Shown: in pieces, positions 46,809 through 60,300 of the stretch
Layout: each line of letters begins with the position of its first letter
Position numbering within the stretch: the first letter of the stretch is position 1
The notes under the pieces: generated by a model
Database searches by the model: none
Seen by the model: only the letters and a program-made list of their open reading frames with translations
What the model was told of the DNA's origin: nothing
Source: Nelumbo lutea
Lineage: Eukaryota > Streptophyta > Magnoliopsida > Proteales > Nelumbonaceae
Direction of reading: 5' to 3'
Assembly: GCA_022828595.1 (NCBI GenBank)
Contig: JAKGHH010000001.1
Coordinates: 204,867,813-204,931,812 of the forward strand
DNA length: 64,000 bases
Position numbers and translations under genes: made by a program

Positions 46809-48331
46809 TTGCAATTGATTTGATTGGAAAAGATAAAAAAGGTGCTTTCTTTTAGGTTAAGACGACTCGGTGTAAAATTTACTGGACCATTTGCAATTTT
46901 GACTCATCATAATATTTCTTTTTTATTTCCTTGAGATTTTGAGGATATTAAAAGAACCTAGTGTACAGGGGTACAACCGTACAAGTAGCAAGCTGTTTGT
47001 TCCAGAGTTGATTAGCTAATTTGGCATTGTAGAAGAGAGACCAGTTGAATAAGGGGCTTTTGATCAATTGCCATTATTCAGCTCTGGGATTGGGATTTGA
47101 AAATCTGAATAGCCTAATTGGCTCCCATTCATTGATCCAGATTCTCAGCTTCGGGACCAGTGAAATGGCGCATCAAGAATTCTCTTTGGTACCTAGTCTG
47201 AGACTGAGGCACAGTTTTTTATGGATTAATTGCTATGCATTGAACCCTTCTGTTGGTTTTTAGGACTACCATGATAAATTTAAGGGTAAAATACAAAAAC
47301 CTCCCCTGAAATTTCTGACAATCTTAAAAAACCTCTCCTATAGTTTTATTTTAACAAATACCTCCCATGAACTTTGAGAAATTCAACAAAAACTTCTCTT
47401 CCTTAACTGTTCTAGACGGAAAATGTTAGATTGATGCATCAGTTTTTTTTCAAATACCCATTCTACCCTTTTATAAATTATTTTATATGCGAAATTACTA
47501 AAATAACACCATTTTAATTCAATAAAAACCTCCTTTAACAATCATCTCAGTAATTTTACATACAACATTACTGAAATATGTATTTTTGTTGAGTTAAAAT
47601 GAGATTATTTTAGTAATTTTGTATTAGTTTATAAAATATTGTTTTTGAATATTATTCTTTTAAAATTTTAATTAGAGTTTTTTTTGGATAATAGAGATTG
47701 AAAAAATAACATGTAGAGACAAAAGTTAATAAAGTCTATTTTATTTTATTTATTATTGCAAGGACAAATGTGGATTAATGGCTTAGAATTGCATTTAAGG
47801 TGCAGGCTTTGGGTGTGTTTTGGTGATTTTAGTTTGAATCACTACACCTGCAACTCTTTGTAGAGAAACACTACATATCGAATGATATAATGTGATACAA
47901 GCCAATATGGATGGCTACGATACATACGACTCACGAGATATGCATCCTTGGTCAAGCCCTCCCACAGCAATTACAATAACCAATTAAAGCTCCAAGATTC
48001 ACAATTTTTTATTAGAAAAAAGAAAAAACGGAACCTATATCAGCAACAGTGAAAATGAGTAATTAAATTGAATAAATAAGGGATTGAGTGCCACGGACCG
48101 GAGTTGGATCGGCGAGTCAACACAAATTGTGCCGAGCCTATTGAAGTGGTCAGTGGTAACTCGGATCGGCAAATATTTCATTGAAAGATGGGCTTTTCCG
48201 TAATTGTACTTTTCCTGTCTCCCAAAAAAATATCTCTTGCTCTGGCGTTTGGGAGATGATAAACTGCGGAAGGTGATGGCTCATGAATGAATAACCGCTC
48301 ACAAGCCTCTCTAACCCGAAACTGAACCGAA
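46809..48331. other. Intergenic stretch between bL19 and CPBP genes
   Basis: It holds the bL19 3' untranslated region, then from 47284 a sequence GGGTAAAATACAAAAACCTC that looks like one end of a Mutator-like or other MITE element whose partner end I could not find, then AT-rich DNA. No TATA box stands out just before the CPBP start at 48332. Confidence 0.4.
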
Positions 48332-51300
48332 ATGTCGTTGGTTTTATTAGTAAATCAATTGGGGACACCGAGGTTTCTTCTCAGAAACCGAAGTGCTTCT
48401 TCTCATGTTCAACAAAATCGAACAGTTTTTACCAGACGCCATTACAGGGGAAAGAAGGAACTCAATGTTCCGCGTTTCAGAGGAGAGGTTTATAGGGTTC
48501 GTTCGTTCAAGTCAACAGAAGGGTCCAAGGAAATCAGTTCCGAGAAGGTAAATCTTCTAACCTCCTATTGGAAGAGGGGGGAAAACCAGAGATAGGGGTG
48601 GTGCCATCACCATTAATGAGGAACATCTTGGTCCGGGTGAGTAGCGCATTCCTCGTTGGCGGTGATGACAGTATCCGTGTGACAGTAAACCTGTGGAGCT
48701 AGCATTGCTAGTGGTATCTGCGTTGTAATTGTTGTAATTGCTAAATGGATTGACACTAAGTCAGACCAAAAGAGAATTTCTTAAGGGTCAAACCCAACGA
48801 AAATAACAAACCAAAGCTTCATTTTAATTTCATTAATTAACTGTGACAAACATAATTACGGAGGATCGGATACCTGTACATGTGTAATGTGTATGTGCCC
48901 ATGTTGAAGATTGATGAATACTGCTAACAGCTTACAAGGTGTTCCCAAATTTATAGTGCTAACAGCTTACAAGGTGTTCCCAAATTTATAGTGCTAACAG
49001 CTTGTGAAGCGTGTAAAACGGTATAATTTCACGAATCATACAATAAAACCTCTATGTAAGTTAAAAATTTAATTCCATTTGACATATAAGCGCGATATAA
49101 GGATACTCATGGGATACCCGTAGTCATATCTGTGTCCTAGTTTTTAGGAAATATAATCCTATCCCCATTTCCCAAAAGACATGAAAACAGGAACCTACTA
49201 TAACTTCAACTTTCTTGGCCCTAAACTAACGTGTTCATCTATTAATGTTTGGTGCGAATTCATATAAAAAGTTTTAAAGGCATTGTAAAATAAATAAACC
49301 TATATTAAAAAAAACTCAGAAATAGAGAAAGTTGTAATTGTTTGTTATCTGCAATTGGTCGTAACTAGCTTGATTCATGTCCAAATTGTAGTGTTTTTGG
49401 ATATAATATAGGTGATAAAATATCATATAATGAAATCACATTAGACCAAATGATAGAAGGATTTTTTGCTGATCAAATAAAAAAAAAGAGTAGAAGTTTT
49501 GAGCCCTCAAACTGGGCCACATATTTGAGGTACTTCTGAAAATTCTCTCATTTTTGCTAATAATATTCATAAATAACTGAAAAATAGCTTTGTATAATAT
49601 ATTATTTGTTTCCTGCATTGGCACACTGCATATGCCACATGCTTTATTTAAATAAGGCAACCAGCAATGCTGAATTGATGACTTAACATTACTTCCATCT
49701 ATTTCAATCATTATCTTAACTTTTGTTCCCATCCAATTTTCATCTCCATGTTGAATGTTTAGAATTGTCCAATTGCCATCACTTTAGATACCTGATTTGC
49801 TCAACATTGTGGCAAATCAATTTGAACTAGATAGGTTGCTAGTGAGCCTTATGTATTGATCAGAGAAGTTAATAGACCATATGTCAAATATAAGATTCTG
49901 GCTTATTCTATACCATGTAGGTTATGTTTGCTCTCTCTCTCTCTCTCTCCCATTCTTATAATGGTTCTTCTTTCGGAAAATGAATTAACTGTATTTGCAT
50001 ACATCTATTAGTTCTTATTTATTGTATAATCTATTGGTTGGCTTTTATTTATTAGGTACTTACATTTTTGGCATCTTTAATTTGTTCCTCAGTGCTTCTC
50101 TTTTTCTTTCATCTTTAAAATTCTTCATTTTTCATTCTTTTTGGCTGAAAAGCATACATTGTAGAATTCAACAAACAGTCAATGATGTTTATTGGCTTTC
50201 TGATGCTCAAGCTCTATACTGATGTTCCAATCTTCTTGAATGCATTTTTAAAGTACCTCTTCTCTCATGTAAGTGGTTTTTAGTCCCTTTTAGACCCACA
50301 TTTAAAATCATATAAGCTTTGATGTTTAATGCATCTGCAGGAAACTGTGTGTATACCGATAAAAATATCTTGTATACCAGAATATGTGCTTGTATCTATT
50401 TCAATTCTTTCCTTTATTATTTGATCATAAATGTTGAGCTCACAATCAGGCTTAATGTTCATTTGTGCTTTGTCCTATCACTCTGATGGGTTGGCATGTC
50501 TTTTTAAATTATTTCAGAGTTTGGAGAATGATCAATGGCTACTTCTCCAAGCATGGGATGTCCCATGGGACTGGAAGATTATATTATATGTAATGATGCC
50601 ATACTTGATGAGGTGATCTATTTCATATGTGTATCATAGCATAAACTTTGCTTTCTTAAATGTTAGATTGTTTTTTTTTTTTTTGATAATTTCTTAAATG
50701 TTAGATTGTTGTTATTCTAGATTGAACCATAAGGCATTGGTGTGAATGAGTTGTGATCAAACACTTTAACATGTTCAGATTTTAGATTATGGTCAAATTT
50801 ACCTAAATGAGTCAAGATATCTCACTCTGTTCATGTTGAATCTGTAAAGAGGAATATGCTCTCCCTGAGAGGTGAAAAATCCCTTTCTAAGATCTCTTCC
50901 CAAGAAAATATATCTATAGACCAAGATGTATGAAGGAAAACTTTTTTGAGTGACATTCTTTGCACTGTCATTTTATGACCATGCCATCAGAAAACAGGCA
51001 GCTTCTTGCATCTTGTTCTAGATGGATTGTTGCAGCATGCAAACTTTCCCTTTCTTTCATTCTAGAGAATGAAATCTGAGTAATACCTATATGTGCACCA
51101 TTCAGATCTTAACCAAGGTGGTTTCACCAAGATCTTTGTTTTATGCAATTTCTGGTGGTCATTTGCATTTATAATAAGAGAAACTGAGGACATAATTAAT
51201 GCAAAACATTGGTAATTCGTTTAACTTGAGATATTTATAGCCTATTATAGTATGTTTTAATAAATATTTAAGTGGTAGATCATCCATGTATCATGATACA

Positions 51301-54300
51301 TCTATGCTTTCTTTCCTATCATAATCATGGCACTTACATTGAATTTTGCCATGCTGACCAATCGAGAATGTATTTATTTTAGATTCTAATGCTACCTTCT
51401 CAGCATTCTTTTGACAGGAATTGTGGAATCAGCAGGACTTGGAGTGATGCAACCCCATGCTGAGAATGTTATACCACACCTACATGGCACTGATGAAGAA
51501 GCAATTCGACTCTTTCTGGATGAATTGTATGTATAAATTGTAGTCAGTTTCTTTTGGAGAAGCACTCCTATTTTTTTCCCTTGTAATAATATCTATTCTT
51601 CCTGTGCAGACTAAAAACTGCAGTTAAGCTGTCGGTTCTGTATGTGTTTGTCAGTCCTTATCAACCGTTTCCAGATAACGTTTTCTCTTACAGTATGTAT
51701 AACACTACACAAATTTCTTATATTCACCTTGGGAATTAAGTATAAAACTTTGATACTTCTTGGTCAAAGTTCTTTTTCTATCATCACTGTTTGTTTTTAT
51801 CAGTTTCAGTGGTTATTACTAAAAATGAATTACTAATATCCCACTTCATTATAATCAACATGACAACATCTTCCCTAATACATAGCATCAGCTATAATGA
51901 TCCTGTTTCATTATTCCACTCTATCAATATCCATGGTTAAATTGATTCCTTAGGTCTATTCTCCACTATTTCTACTTACATCCTTTATAAACTTCTTTGG
52001 CACTTGTAGAACCTCAATTTTCATTAGATCACTTTCTCTCACTTTTGGAGTTAGTGCTCTTCTATGCCCATAATCAAACCATCTTCGTTGACTTTTCACC
52101 TTATCAATTGGACCTGAACTTAGTTTTCTAGAAAAGCATTAATTTCCAATTCCGTCCTACTTGTCCGTCACATCCATCTCAAGTTCCTACTGTCCTCTAC
52201 ATTCATTTAGTGGATGCAATCTTTCTCGACTGCCCATCATTCCATGCAAACACTGTAAATTAGTTTGTTATTTCTCATCAACTAATTCTGCAAGGGTTTG
52301 TCTTGCAGTATGTACATGATTCTGATTTAATGCTTAACCATGTAAATACAACAAGCAGAAGTATATCTGCATTTATCTTGTGACTTATTGGAGTATCTAT
52401 AAAAAAGTAGAATACTTCCTAGAACCGTTTTAGTTTTTATTTAATCATGACCACCCTCTCTCTCTCTCTCTCAACTTCTATTAGTGCAAACATGCAATAT
52501 TCTTCACCAGAATGTTGCTCTGCTTTTACTAAACGAATTCTTTGAATTTGATGCAAATTAAATGTAATCAGAAGTCTTCATTTGATGGGTTTCAACTAAG
52601 AGATCCTACAGTTCAAAGCTAGCCTTTAGATGATTTCAATCATCAGATTTAAAGACCTATTTTCAGAAGGTTTATGTTTTGTTATTTTATGAAAATTTTG
52701 TGAGCTTGAATTCTGACATGGTAGAACCATAAAAAATTTGGTCCCTATCCATTTTGCATGTACACTACATGTATCCATAGGTGGAGAATATAAAATCCCC
52801 TCTAGTCTAAACTACCTTTGGAGCATCTGATGGTTGTAGTAATCTATAGGTTTGTCTAAATGGATTGTTCACAATGTATTTCCTCACTTCCCTAAAGATG
52901 TGGATATCATTATTTCTCAGGGTAATTTTCAGATAAAGCTCAGTTTGGAAGGAGTACAAAACTACAAATACAAATATGTTGTGCAAAACCTTATATCTTA
53001 TATGTATTTGCAGTGTACATATTTGTATTTGTACTCCTTCCTGTTAGAATGTTAGAGTGATGTTCGGCTGATAAGAGTTCTTATTAGCCCATTCTTATGT
53101 TTAACTTATCTTGTAACTGGGCTTGTGTTAATGGGCCTAATCCTGTTTAATGATTTAAGTCATCTGGGTGTCCCATCACTAATCAGGGGCATCCCAGTAA
53201 TTTCTTGTACCTTGTACTATATTCATCTATAAATAAAGGACTGGTCGACTGGATAGTACAGTTCGACATTTTCTTCAGTTCTGTGGTTCTCTTCTCTTCC
53301 TTGCTACTTTGAGTATAGCTCTTCAGACTACATGGTATCAGAGCATTAGCTCCTTCCTGCTTTTAGCAGGCGCACTCTTTTCTCTTGCTGTCTTTTCATC
53401 TTCTCTCTTCCTTTTCTGGGTTGCTGCAGTGAAGACCTAGGAGTGTAAGAGAGTAAAGCAAGTTCGAACCTAGGGTTTCTCTTGGTTGTAGGACTCAAGG
53501 GAAGTAAGACCCAGAAGTAGATGTCCTACTAGATTATCTCCAGCAAATAGTAGCTATTGGGCTACTAAGAGAGGTCTGTATAGGACAGACCTAGTTGATG
53601 ACTGATTTCAGCAGTCCTAGCACTAGCCGAAAGGGGGAGAGCTTCCTCTACAGTTGCAGCTTTGTGCTCCAGCAAGACTTGGGCAGAACTGTGGTAACTT
53701 CAGTTACAGATTCTCTTCAGGTCGGTTATTAGTCCTACTTTGTGAACTTCAGTTACTGCACTGCACAGTTACTTCAGGTTGCAGAACAAGCCCTAACTGA
53801 AGTAACTTCAGTTACTAGCACTGTGAACTGGTTCAGTTACTTCGACCAGTCCTAAACAGCACTGCACAGTACCCGAACTGTGAACACTTCTACTAGCACT
53901 GTGAACACCACCACTTCGGCCAGTCCTAAACAGAACCACCTACAGCATTGTGAACAACTCTTGGACTGAAGTCAGGATGTCCTCACTATTCGGTGAAGTT
54001 TCCTCTAGAGATAACAGACCTGTTACAAGGTCCTCAAACCTGGAAAACCCTAATCTGCACAGCTTGCAGATTACAAGTGTGCTGCTAGATGAGTATAACT
54101 TCAGAGAGTGGTCTGTCTCAGCAATGCTGTTCATTACCTCTCATGAGCTCACAGGCTATTTGGATGGAGACAAGAAACAACCAGAAATTGGCAGTCCTGA
54201 ATACACCGTGTGGCGCAAGGAAAATGCCACAGTCATGTCTTGGTTGCTGGCCTCTATGACTCCTAGGGTGGCCAGAACTGTTCATCATTTCCCCACAGCT

Positions 54301-57300
54301 GCTAAAATTTGGGAGAAAGTATCTAAGACATATGGCCAGAAAAAGAACAATGCTAGAATCTACAGGCTGAACCAAGACATTGCAGCCCTAAGGCAAGGAG
54401 ACATGTCCGTGGCAACCTACTTTGCAACACTGGAAGGCCTCTGGGAAGAGCTTGACCACCATTTGATTTTGGATTGGGAAAATGCTAATGATAAGGGGAG
54501 GCATGATAAGCAGATTGAGGAGGGCAGAGCCTTCAAGTTTCTGGCGGGTCTTGACCCTGTATATGAAGGTATAAGGTCACAGATTCTAGGGAGAGATGAA
54601 TTACCTGAGCTTCACCATGTCTACTACCTGGTGAGGAATGAAGGAGTAAGGAGAAAGGAGATGCAAGTTGACTCCCAGACACAGTCAACAGAACTACCTG
54701 GAGAACATTCAGCCTTAGTCTCCACTAAGGGGAATAGATTTTCAGACAAGAAGTCCCTCAAGTGTACACATTGTGGTGGTGAGAAACACACAAAGGAGAA
54801 ATGTTGGGTTTTGTACCCTCATCTGAAGCCAGCTGCTCTGAGAAAGGACAAAAGGCAACATAAGGGCCACACAGCAAGTGGGAATCTTGCCACCAACAAC
54901 AGTAGTGACAACTCACAGAGTATTCAGACAGTGTCATCTTCCACCGCAAGGCAGGCTGCCGACTCCTCTGGACCAAGTATTTTGGGCTTCACAGCTAGTG
55001 AGGTAGAGGTTCTCAGTCGGGCATTAGCCTGTCTGAAGAACAATTCTTTAGCTTCCACCTCTCTTGCCAAATCAGGTACAACCTCTGCATTTAGTGCATC
55101 TAGTTCCATTAATTCTACCTCTTGGGTGATTGATTCCGGAGCCACTGACCATATGACACATATGTCCTCCTTATTCTCCACATATCATTTGTTGTCTAGC
55201 CAGGATAAGATGAGAGTAGCTGATGGGTCCCTCTCCACCATCTCTGGAAAGGGGGTGGTTGACCTAAGCAAGGATCTCTCTCATAAATCAGTCCTACATG
55301 TTCCTAGTCTTACCTCAAATCTGTTGTCTGTTTCAAAGCTTACAAAAAACTTGAACTGCAGTATAACTTTCTTTCCTTCTCATTGTGTCTTCCAGGACAG
55401 ATTGACGAGGAGAACGATTGAGAGTGGTCATGAGTATGGGGGCCTCTACTATTTTGATGAAGATGTCAGCTCAGCCTTGCAAGCTTCTACTACTAGTCCG
55501 GAAAGTGTGGAGTCAATAGCTAGGCTGCACTTGTGGCATGCTAGGCTAGGTCATTTGTCATTTTCTTCCTTAGCAATGTTGTTTCCCGAATTATGTAAGG
55601 GCATTCCGAGTCAGAGTTTAATTTGTGATGTGTGTCAAATGTCAAAACAATGTAGATCAATGTATCCAATTTCTAGTAATGAAATTTAAGCCCCTTTTGA
55701 TTTGGTTCATTCTGATGTTTGGGGTCCTTCACCCATTGTTTCCATTGATGACTTCCGTTACTTTATCAATTTTATTGACCACTATTCTCGGTGCACTTGG
55801 ATTTATCTGTTGAAAGGACGTGAAGAAGTTCCCCGGATAACTATGATGTTTTGCAAGATGGTTGAAACACAATTTGATAAAAAGATCAAGCAATTCCGTT
55901 CAGACAATGCAGCTGAATACTTTGAAAGATCCCTGAATTCATTCATGGAAGATGCATGCATGTTACATCAATCATCATGTGCTTACACCCCTCAGCAAAA
56001 TGGGGTTGCTGAGCGCAAGAACAGGCATCTATTGGAGACAGCTCGAGCCCTTCTTTTCCAGCACAATGTGCCCAAGCAATATTGGTCTCAAGCTGTTCTC
56101 ACTGCATCATACCTGATAAATCGGATGCCATCTAAGGTACTGGGTATGAAGACCCCTTTCTCTGTTTTGTGTCCCACTCTTCCAGAATTTCCTCTTCCCC
56201 CGCGGGTTTTTGGTTGTACATGCTTCATACATGTGAAAGATCCAAAAAAGACCAAGTTGGATCCTAAGGCTACAAAGGGAATATTTTTGGGGTACTCTCC
56301 TACGCAGAAGGGGTATAAGTGTTATGATCCTATCTCCAAGAAAAAATATGTCACTAGGGATGTAGTCTATTTTGAGTCTCAACCCTATTTCCAGTCTTCT
56401 CAGAATCCTCTTCAGGGGGAGAGTAGTGGGTTGGAAGAGGATTCTCATTCTCCCTTCTTTTTTGTTCCCATTTCATCACCTTCCACTACTACTAGCTGTA
56501 ACATTCCGGGTCAACCTAGTGAGACTTCCACTGTGCCAGTTGCTTCTCCAGATTCGGCTGATGCTTCTGAAGGTTCCAGTAAACAAGAGAAAGAGATACT
56601 TACATACAGTAGAAGGAAGAAGGCCCCTCAACCTCATGATTGCAACCAGTTGAACTCAAATCAATCTGTCTCTGCAATCCAAGGTAATTCTGATTCATTC
56701 AATTCAGATTTGGATCTTCCTATTGCTCTCCGTAAGCCTGTTCGTTCTTGTACCACTCAGCATCCCATAGCCGATTATGTTTCTTACTCACACTTATCCC
56801 CTGCCTATCATTCCTTTGTGTCTGCTCTTTCCTCTGTATGTGTCCCTTCCAGGTATTCAGAGGCGGCATCTGATCCAAGGTGGAAAGAAGCCATGAATGA
56901 GGAGATGAAAGCCCTAATGAAAGCAAGGACATGGGAATTGGTGGACCTGCCAGAAGGGAAAGGCACTGTTGGGTGCAAGTGGGTATTCACAGTAAAGCAC
57001 AGGGAAGATGGGTCAATTGAGAGGTACAAGGCCAGACTTGTGGCAAAGGGATTTACACAAAAGGAAGGAATTGACTACAGGGAAACCTTTGCCCCAGTAG
57101 CAAAGTTCAACACAATCAGGGTTCTACTGTCACTAGCAGCAAAATTCTCTTGGGAACTTCATCAGCTGGATGTGAAGAATGCCTTCCTAAATGGTGATCT
57201 TCATGAAGAAGTATTCATGGAACCCCCACCTGGATATGATGTTGGAAAGAAGGTATGTAAACTAAGGAAAGCATTATATGGTTTGAAGCAATCTCCCCGG

Positions 57301-60300
57301 GCATGGTTTGAGAGACTTTGTTTGGCCATGAAGAAAGTAGGGTACACTCAGAGCAGTGCAGATCATACATTGTTTACAAGGAGACAGGATGACAAACTTA
57401 CAACACTCATTGTGTATGTGGATGATATGGTGATTACTGGAAATGATGTGAAAGAGATGAAGAGGCTGAAGGAGTTCTTAGCTTCAGAATTTGAGATCAA
57501 AGACCTGGGAAATCTGAGATACTTTCTTGGAATTGAAGTTGCTAGATCAAGAGAAGGAATCTACATATGTCAAAGAAAGTATGTGCTAGATCTCCTAGAG
57601 GAAACATGCATGATGGGGTGCAGGCCAGCAGACACTCCAATAGAACCAAGCCATGGATTACAAGAATCAATGGGTGAGGAATACTGTGATAAGGAAAGGT
57701 ACCAAAAGTTGGTAGGAAAACTGATATACTTATCCCTTACTCGGTCAGACATTGCCTATGCAATGCATGTTGTCAGTCAATTCATGCACTCACCAAAGAC
57801 CCCTCATATGGGAGCAGTGGAAAGAATCCTCAGATACTTGAAGACTTGCCTAGGGAAAGGAATTCTATTCAGAAAAAACAGCAGACTTGAAATTGAAGCC
57901 TACACTGATGCTGATTGGGCTGGGTCCATTGGAGACAGAAAATCAACCTCTGGTTACTGTACATTCTTGGGAGGAAACCTAGTCACATGGCGTAGTAAGA
58001 AGCAGAATGTTGTGGCTAGATCAAGTGCTGAAGCAGAATACCGGGCTATGGCACACGGGGTTGCTGAACTCTTATGGCTCAGGACTCTCCTTAATGAGCT
58101 TGGTATCAAGACTGAGGGTCCTCTCAAGCTGTATTGTGATAATAAAGCTGCTATCAACATTGCCAACAATCCTGTGCAGCATGACAGGACAAAACATATT
58201 GAAATTGATCGACACTTTGTCAGAGAGAGAATTATTTCAGGAGAACTTTGTGTGCCTTATACTCCATCAGAGATGCAGATTGCAGACATGCTTGGCAAGC
58301 TAAACATGATTGATATTCATGCTTAGCTTGAGGGGGAGTGTTAGAATGTTAGAGTGATGTTCGACTGATAAGAGTTCTTATTAGCCCATTCTTATGTTTA
58401 ACTTATCTTGTAACTGGGCTTGTGTTAATGGGCCTAATCCTGTTTAATGATTTAAGTCATCTGGGTGTCCCATCACTAATCAGGGGCATCCCAGTAATTT
58501 CTTGTACCTTGTACTATATTCATCTATAAATAAAGGACTGGTCGACTGGATAGTACAGTTCGACATTCTCTTCAGTTCTGTGGTTCTCTTCTCTTCCTTG
58601 CTACTTTGAGTATAGCTCTTCAGATTACACTTCCAAACTGAGCCTAAGGTGAAGTGTGAGGGGAAATCTCATTTGTATGGCATTGCAAAACTCATAATCA
58701 TTCATTGTCATTGTTATTTCTCTTTATCAGTTTTCTCATACATTTCTTCATTTTCATAATTTATGGTTACTTGATTTTCTCATTTTTAAGAATACAGTAG
58801 ATACTAGATAGTATTTTGGAACTTGAAAAGATATGTACTTGGTAGTCCTCTCATTGATTGTGACATATAGGAGTTTATTAATCACTTCTACAATGAAACA
58901 ATGGTGATTTTATAGCTTGATATAGATAATGGTGTCCAACTATCACCCTGGTGTTAGCTTATCTGAATATATAACATGGTTGCTTCTTTCTTGACTCTTT
59001 TACAGGATGGCACCAACCATTCAACATTCAGAATGGTTGGCTTTTGTGGGGTATTGGAGGTCTAGTAGCTGCATCAAGTGTTGTTTTTCTCATTAAATCT
59101 TTCATATCTGGTCCTGATGCCAATCAGATACAAAATGAGGTCCTCTATTACACAGCAAACAAGAGCATGATATATTTTACTCCACATGGTTTAACTTGCA
59201 CAAAAATACCAGTTACTGACATATCTGGTTTCTGGCATGTATTTTGATTCTTTTTGGTAACCTTGAAATAAATCACCTTTAAGTGAATAGATTATTCTTT
59301 ATTTTTTTCCATTTTTAATGATTTCAACCTATATATATTACCAATTTTCTAGGATTCTTCTTCATATTACTATGTTTGAAGAGCTATAGACTTCTGCATT
59401 TTAGACTATTGTGTTTAACTTCTGCTTTAATTTCCTTCTGATCCAGGCAGAGTCTTTGGTCCGCTTGTTGCCATTTATTGGTGTATCAAGCATAAGGTTT
59501 TATAATTTGGCTCAAGATCTCATAGTTGGAAATTGAATCAGATCTCTCTTCCATATTCCTGCAAATTTGATATTGAAGGTCTTACTATCATACAATCAAT
59601 GTTTTCATGATTTTTTCCCTTTTTCCTTTTCATCCAGCAATGCTTCCATACTTGGCATCCTGGGACTTCTAGCACCACTTTGTGAGGAGACTATATATCG
59701 AGGTTTTCTGATGACATCCCTGACAAAATGGCAAGTGCCCTGAGATGTACTATTATTCTACCTCCAACAATCTTCAAATCAACAGGAGAGTAACTAGAGT
59801 TGTTTTTCATTGTTACATAATTTTCAGGTTACCAGTACCCTTATCTATTATTGTAAGCTCTATTGTTTTTACACTTGCGCACCAATCTCCTGGGAAGTCT
59901 ACAGAGATTTTAATATTTGGTAAGGCTTCAAGTTCAAAATGAATGATCATCATCAACAGCATTCCTTTTGTTGCAGTTTTTGTTTTTTAATGGAACTGCC
60001 CTTAGATCATTGCTGTTATTTTAGTTCATTGAGTGGTAGTTCTTTGATTCTTCCTACTGTTGACATACCATTTTGAGTTGTATCAATTGCCACCAAGTAT
60101 GCCAGAGATCTATTATAATGGCTCAAATATGAAATAAGCAGAAACACTTGCTTTATGTGTTTGGTATTTTAAGTTCATAAAGAAAATCCTTTTATTAAAT
60201 TCATTAATTGTTGTAGGGGTGGTTCTGGGGCTTGTATATGCTCAAACACGAAACCTTCTTGCTCCTATCATAATGCATGCCTGTTGGAACCTTGGTGTCA

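Larger units (their letters stand above)
53042..58629 (+). mobile_element. Copia LTR retrotransposon, young, near-intact, TSD CTTCC
   Basis: Complete element: 5' LTR 53042-53332, PBS 53333-53344 (TGGTATCAGAGC, initiator tRNA-Met), gag-pol 53977-58326, PPT 58328-58338 (TTGAGGGGGAG), 3' LTR 58339-58629, and an exact 5-bp duplication CTTCC at 53037-53041 and 58630-58634. The LTRs are both 291 bp and differ by three transitions (about 1%), so the insertion is recent. It is in the same orientation as the host CPBP gene, in intron 4, so its LTR signals could act on the host transcript. Confidence 0.95.
52937..58644. repeat. Tourist-like MITE, copy 5, split by a Copia element
   Basis: The left part (52937-53041) starts AGCTCAGTTTGGAAGGAGTA and ends TTGTACTCCTTCC. 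The right part (58635-58644) is the last ten bases AAACTGAGCC, or 15 counting the duplicated CTTCC. TAA flanks the whole at 52934-52936 and 58645-58647. The two parts are one MITE, about 115 bp, opened by the LTR element at 53042-58629. Confidence 0.88.

Noticed and set aside
49436..49732. 98-aa minus-strand frame in CPBP intron 1
   Set aside because: AT-rich, no recognised domain and antisense inside an intron; no support for a gene.
54118..58169. Antisense open frames across the Copia gag-pol
   Set aside because: Shadows of the sense coding sequence with no own motifs.
59139..59247. Exon 5 of CPBP read through to a stop at 59247
   Set aside because: The extra residues do not fit the family; splicing at GAG|GTCCTC (59139) to 59447 restores NE-AESLVRLLP.
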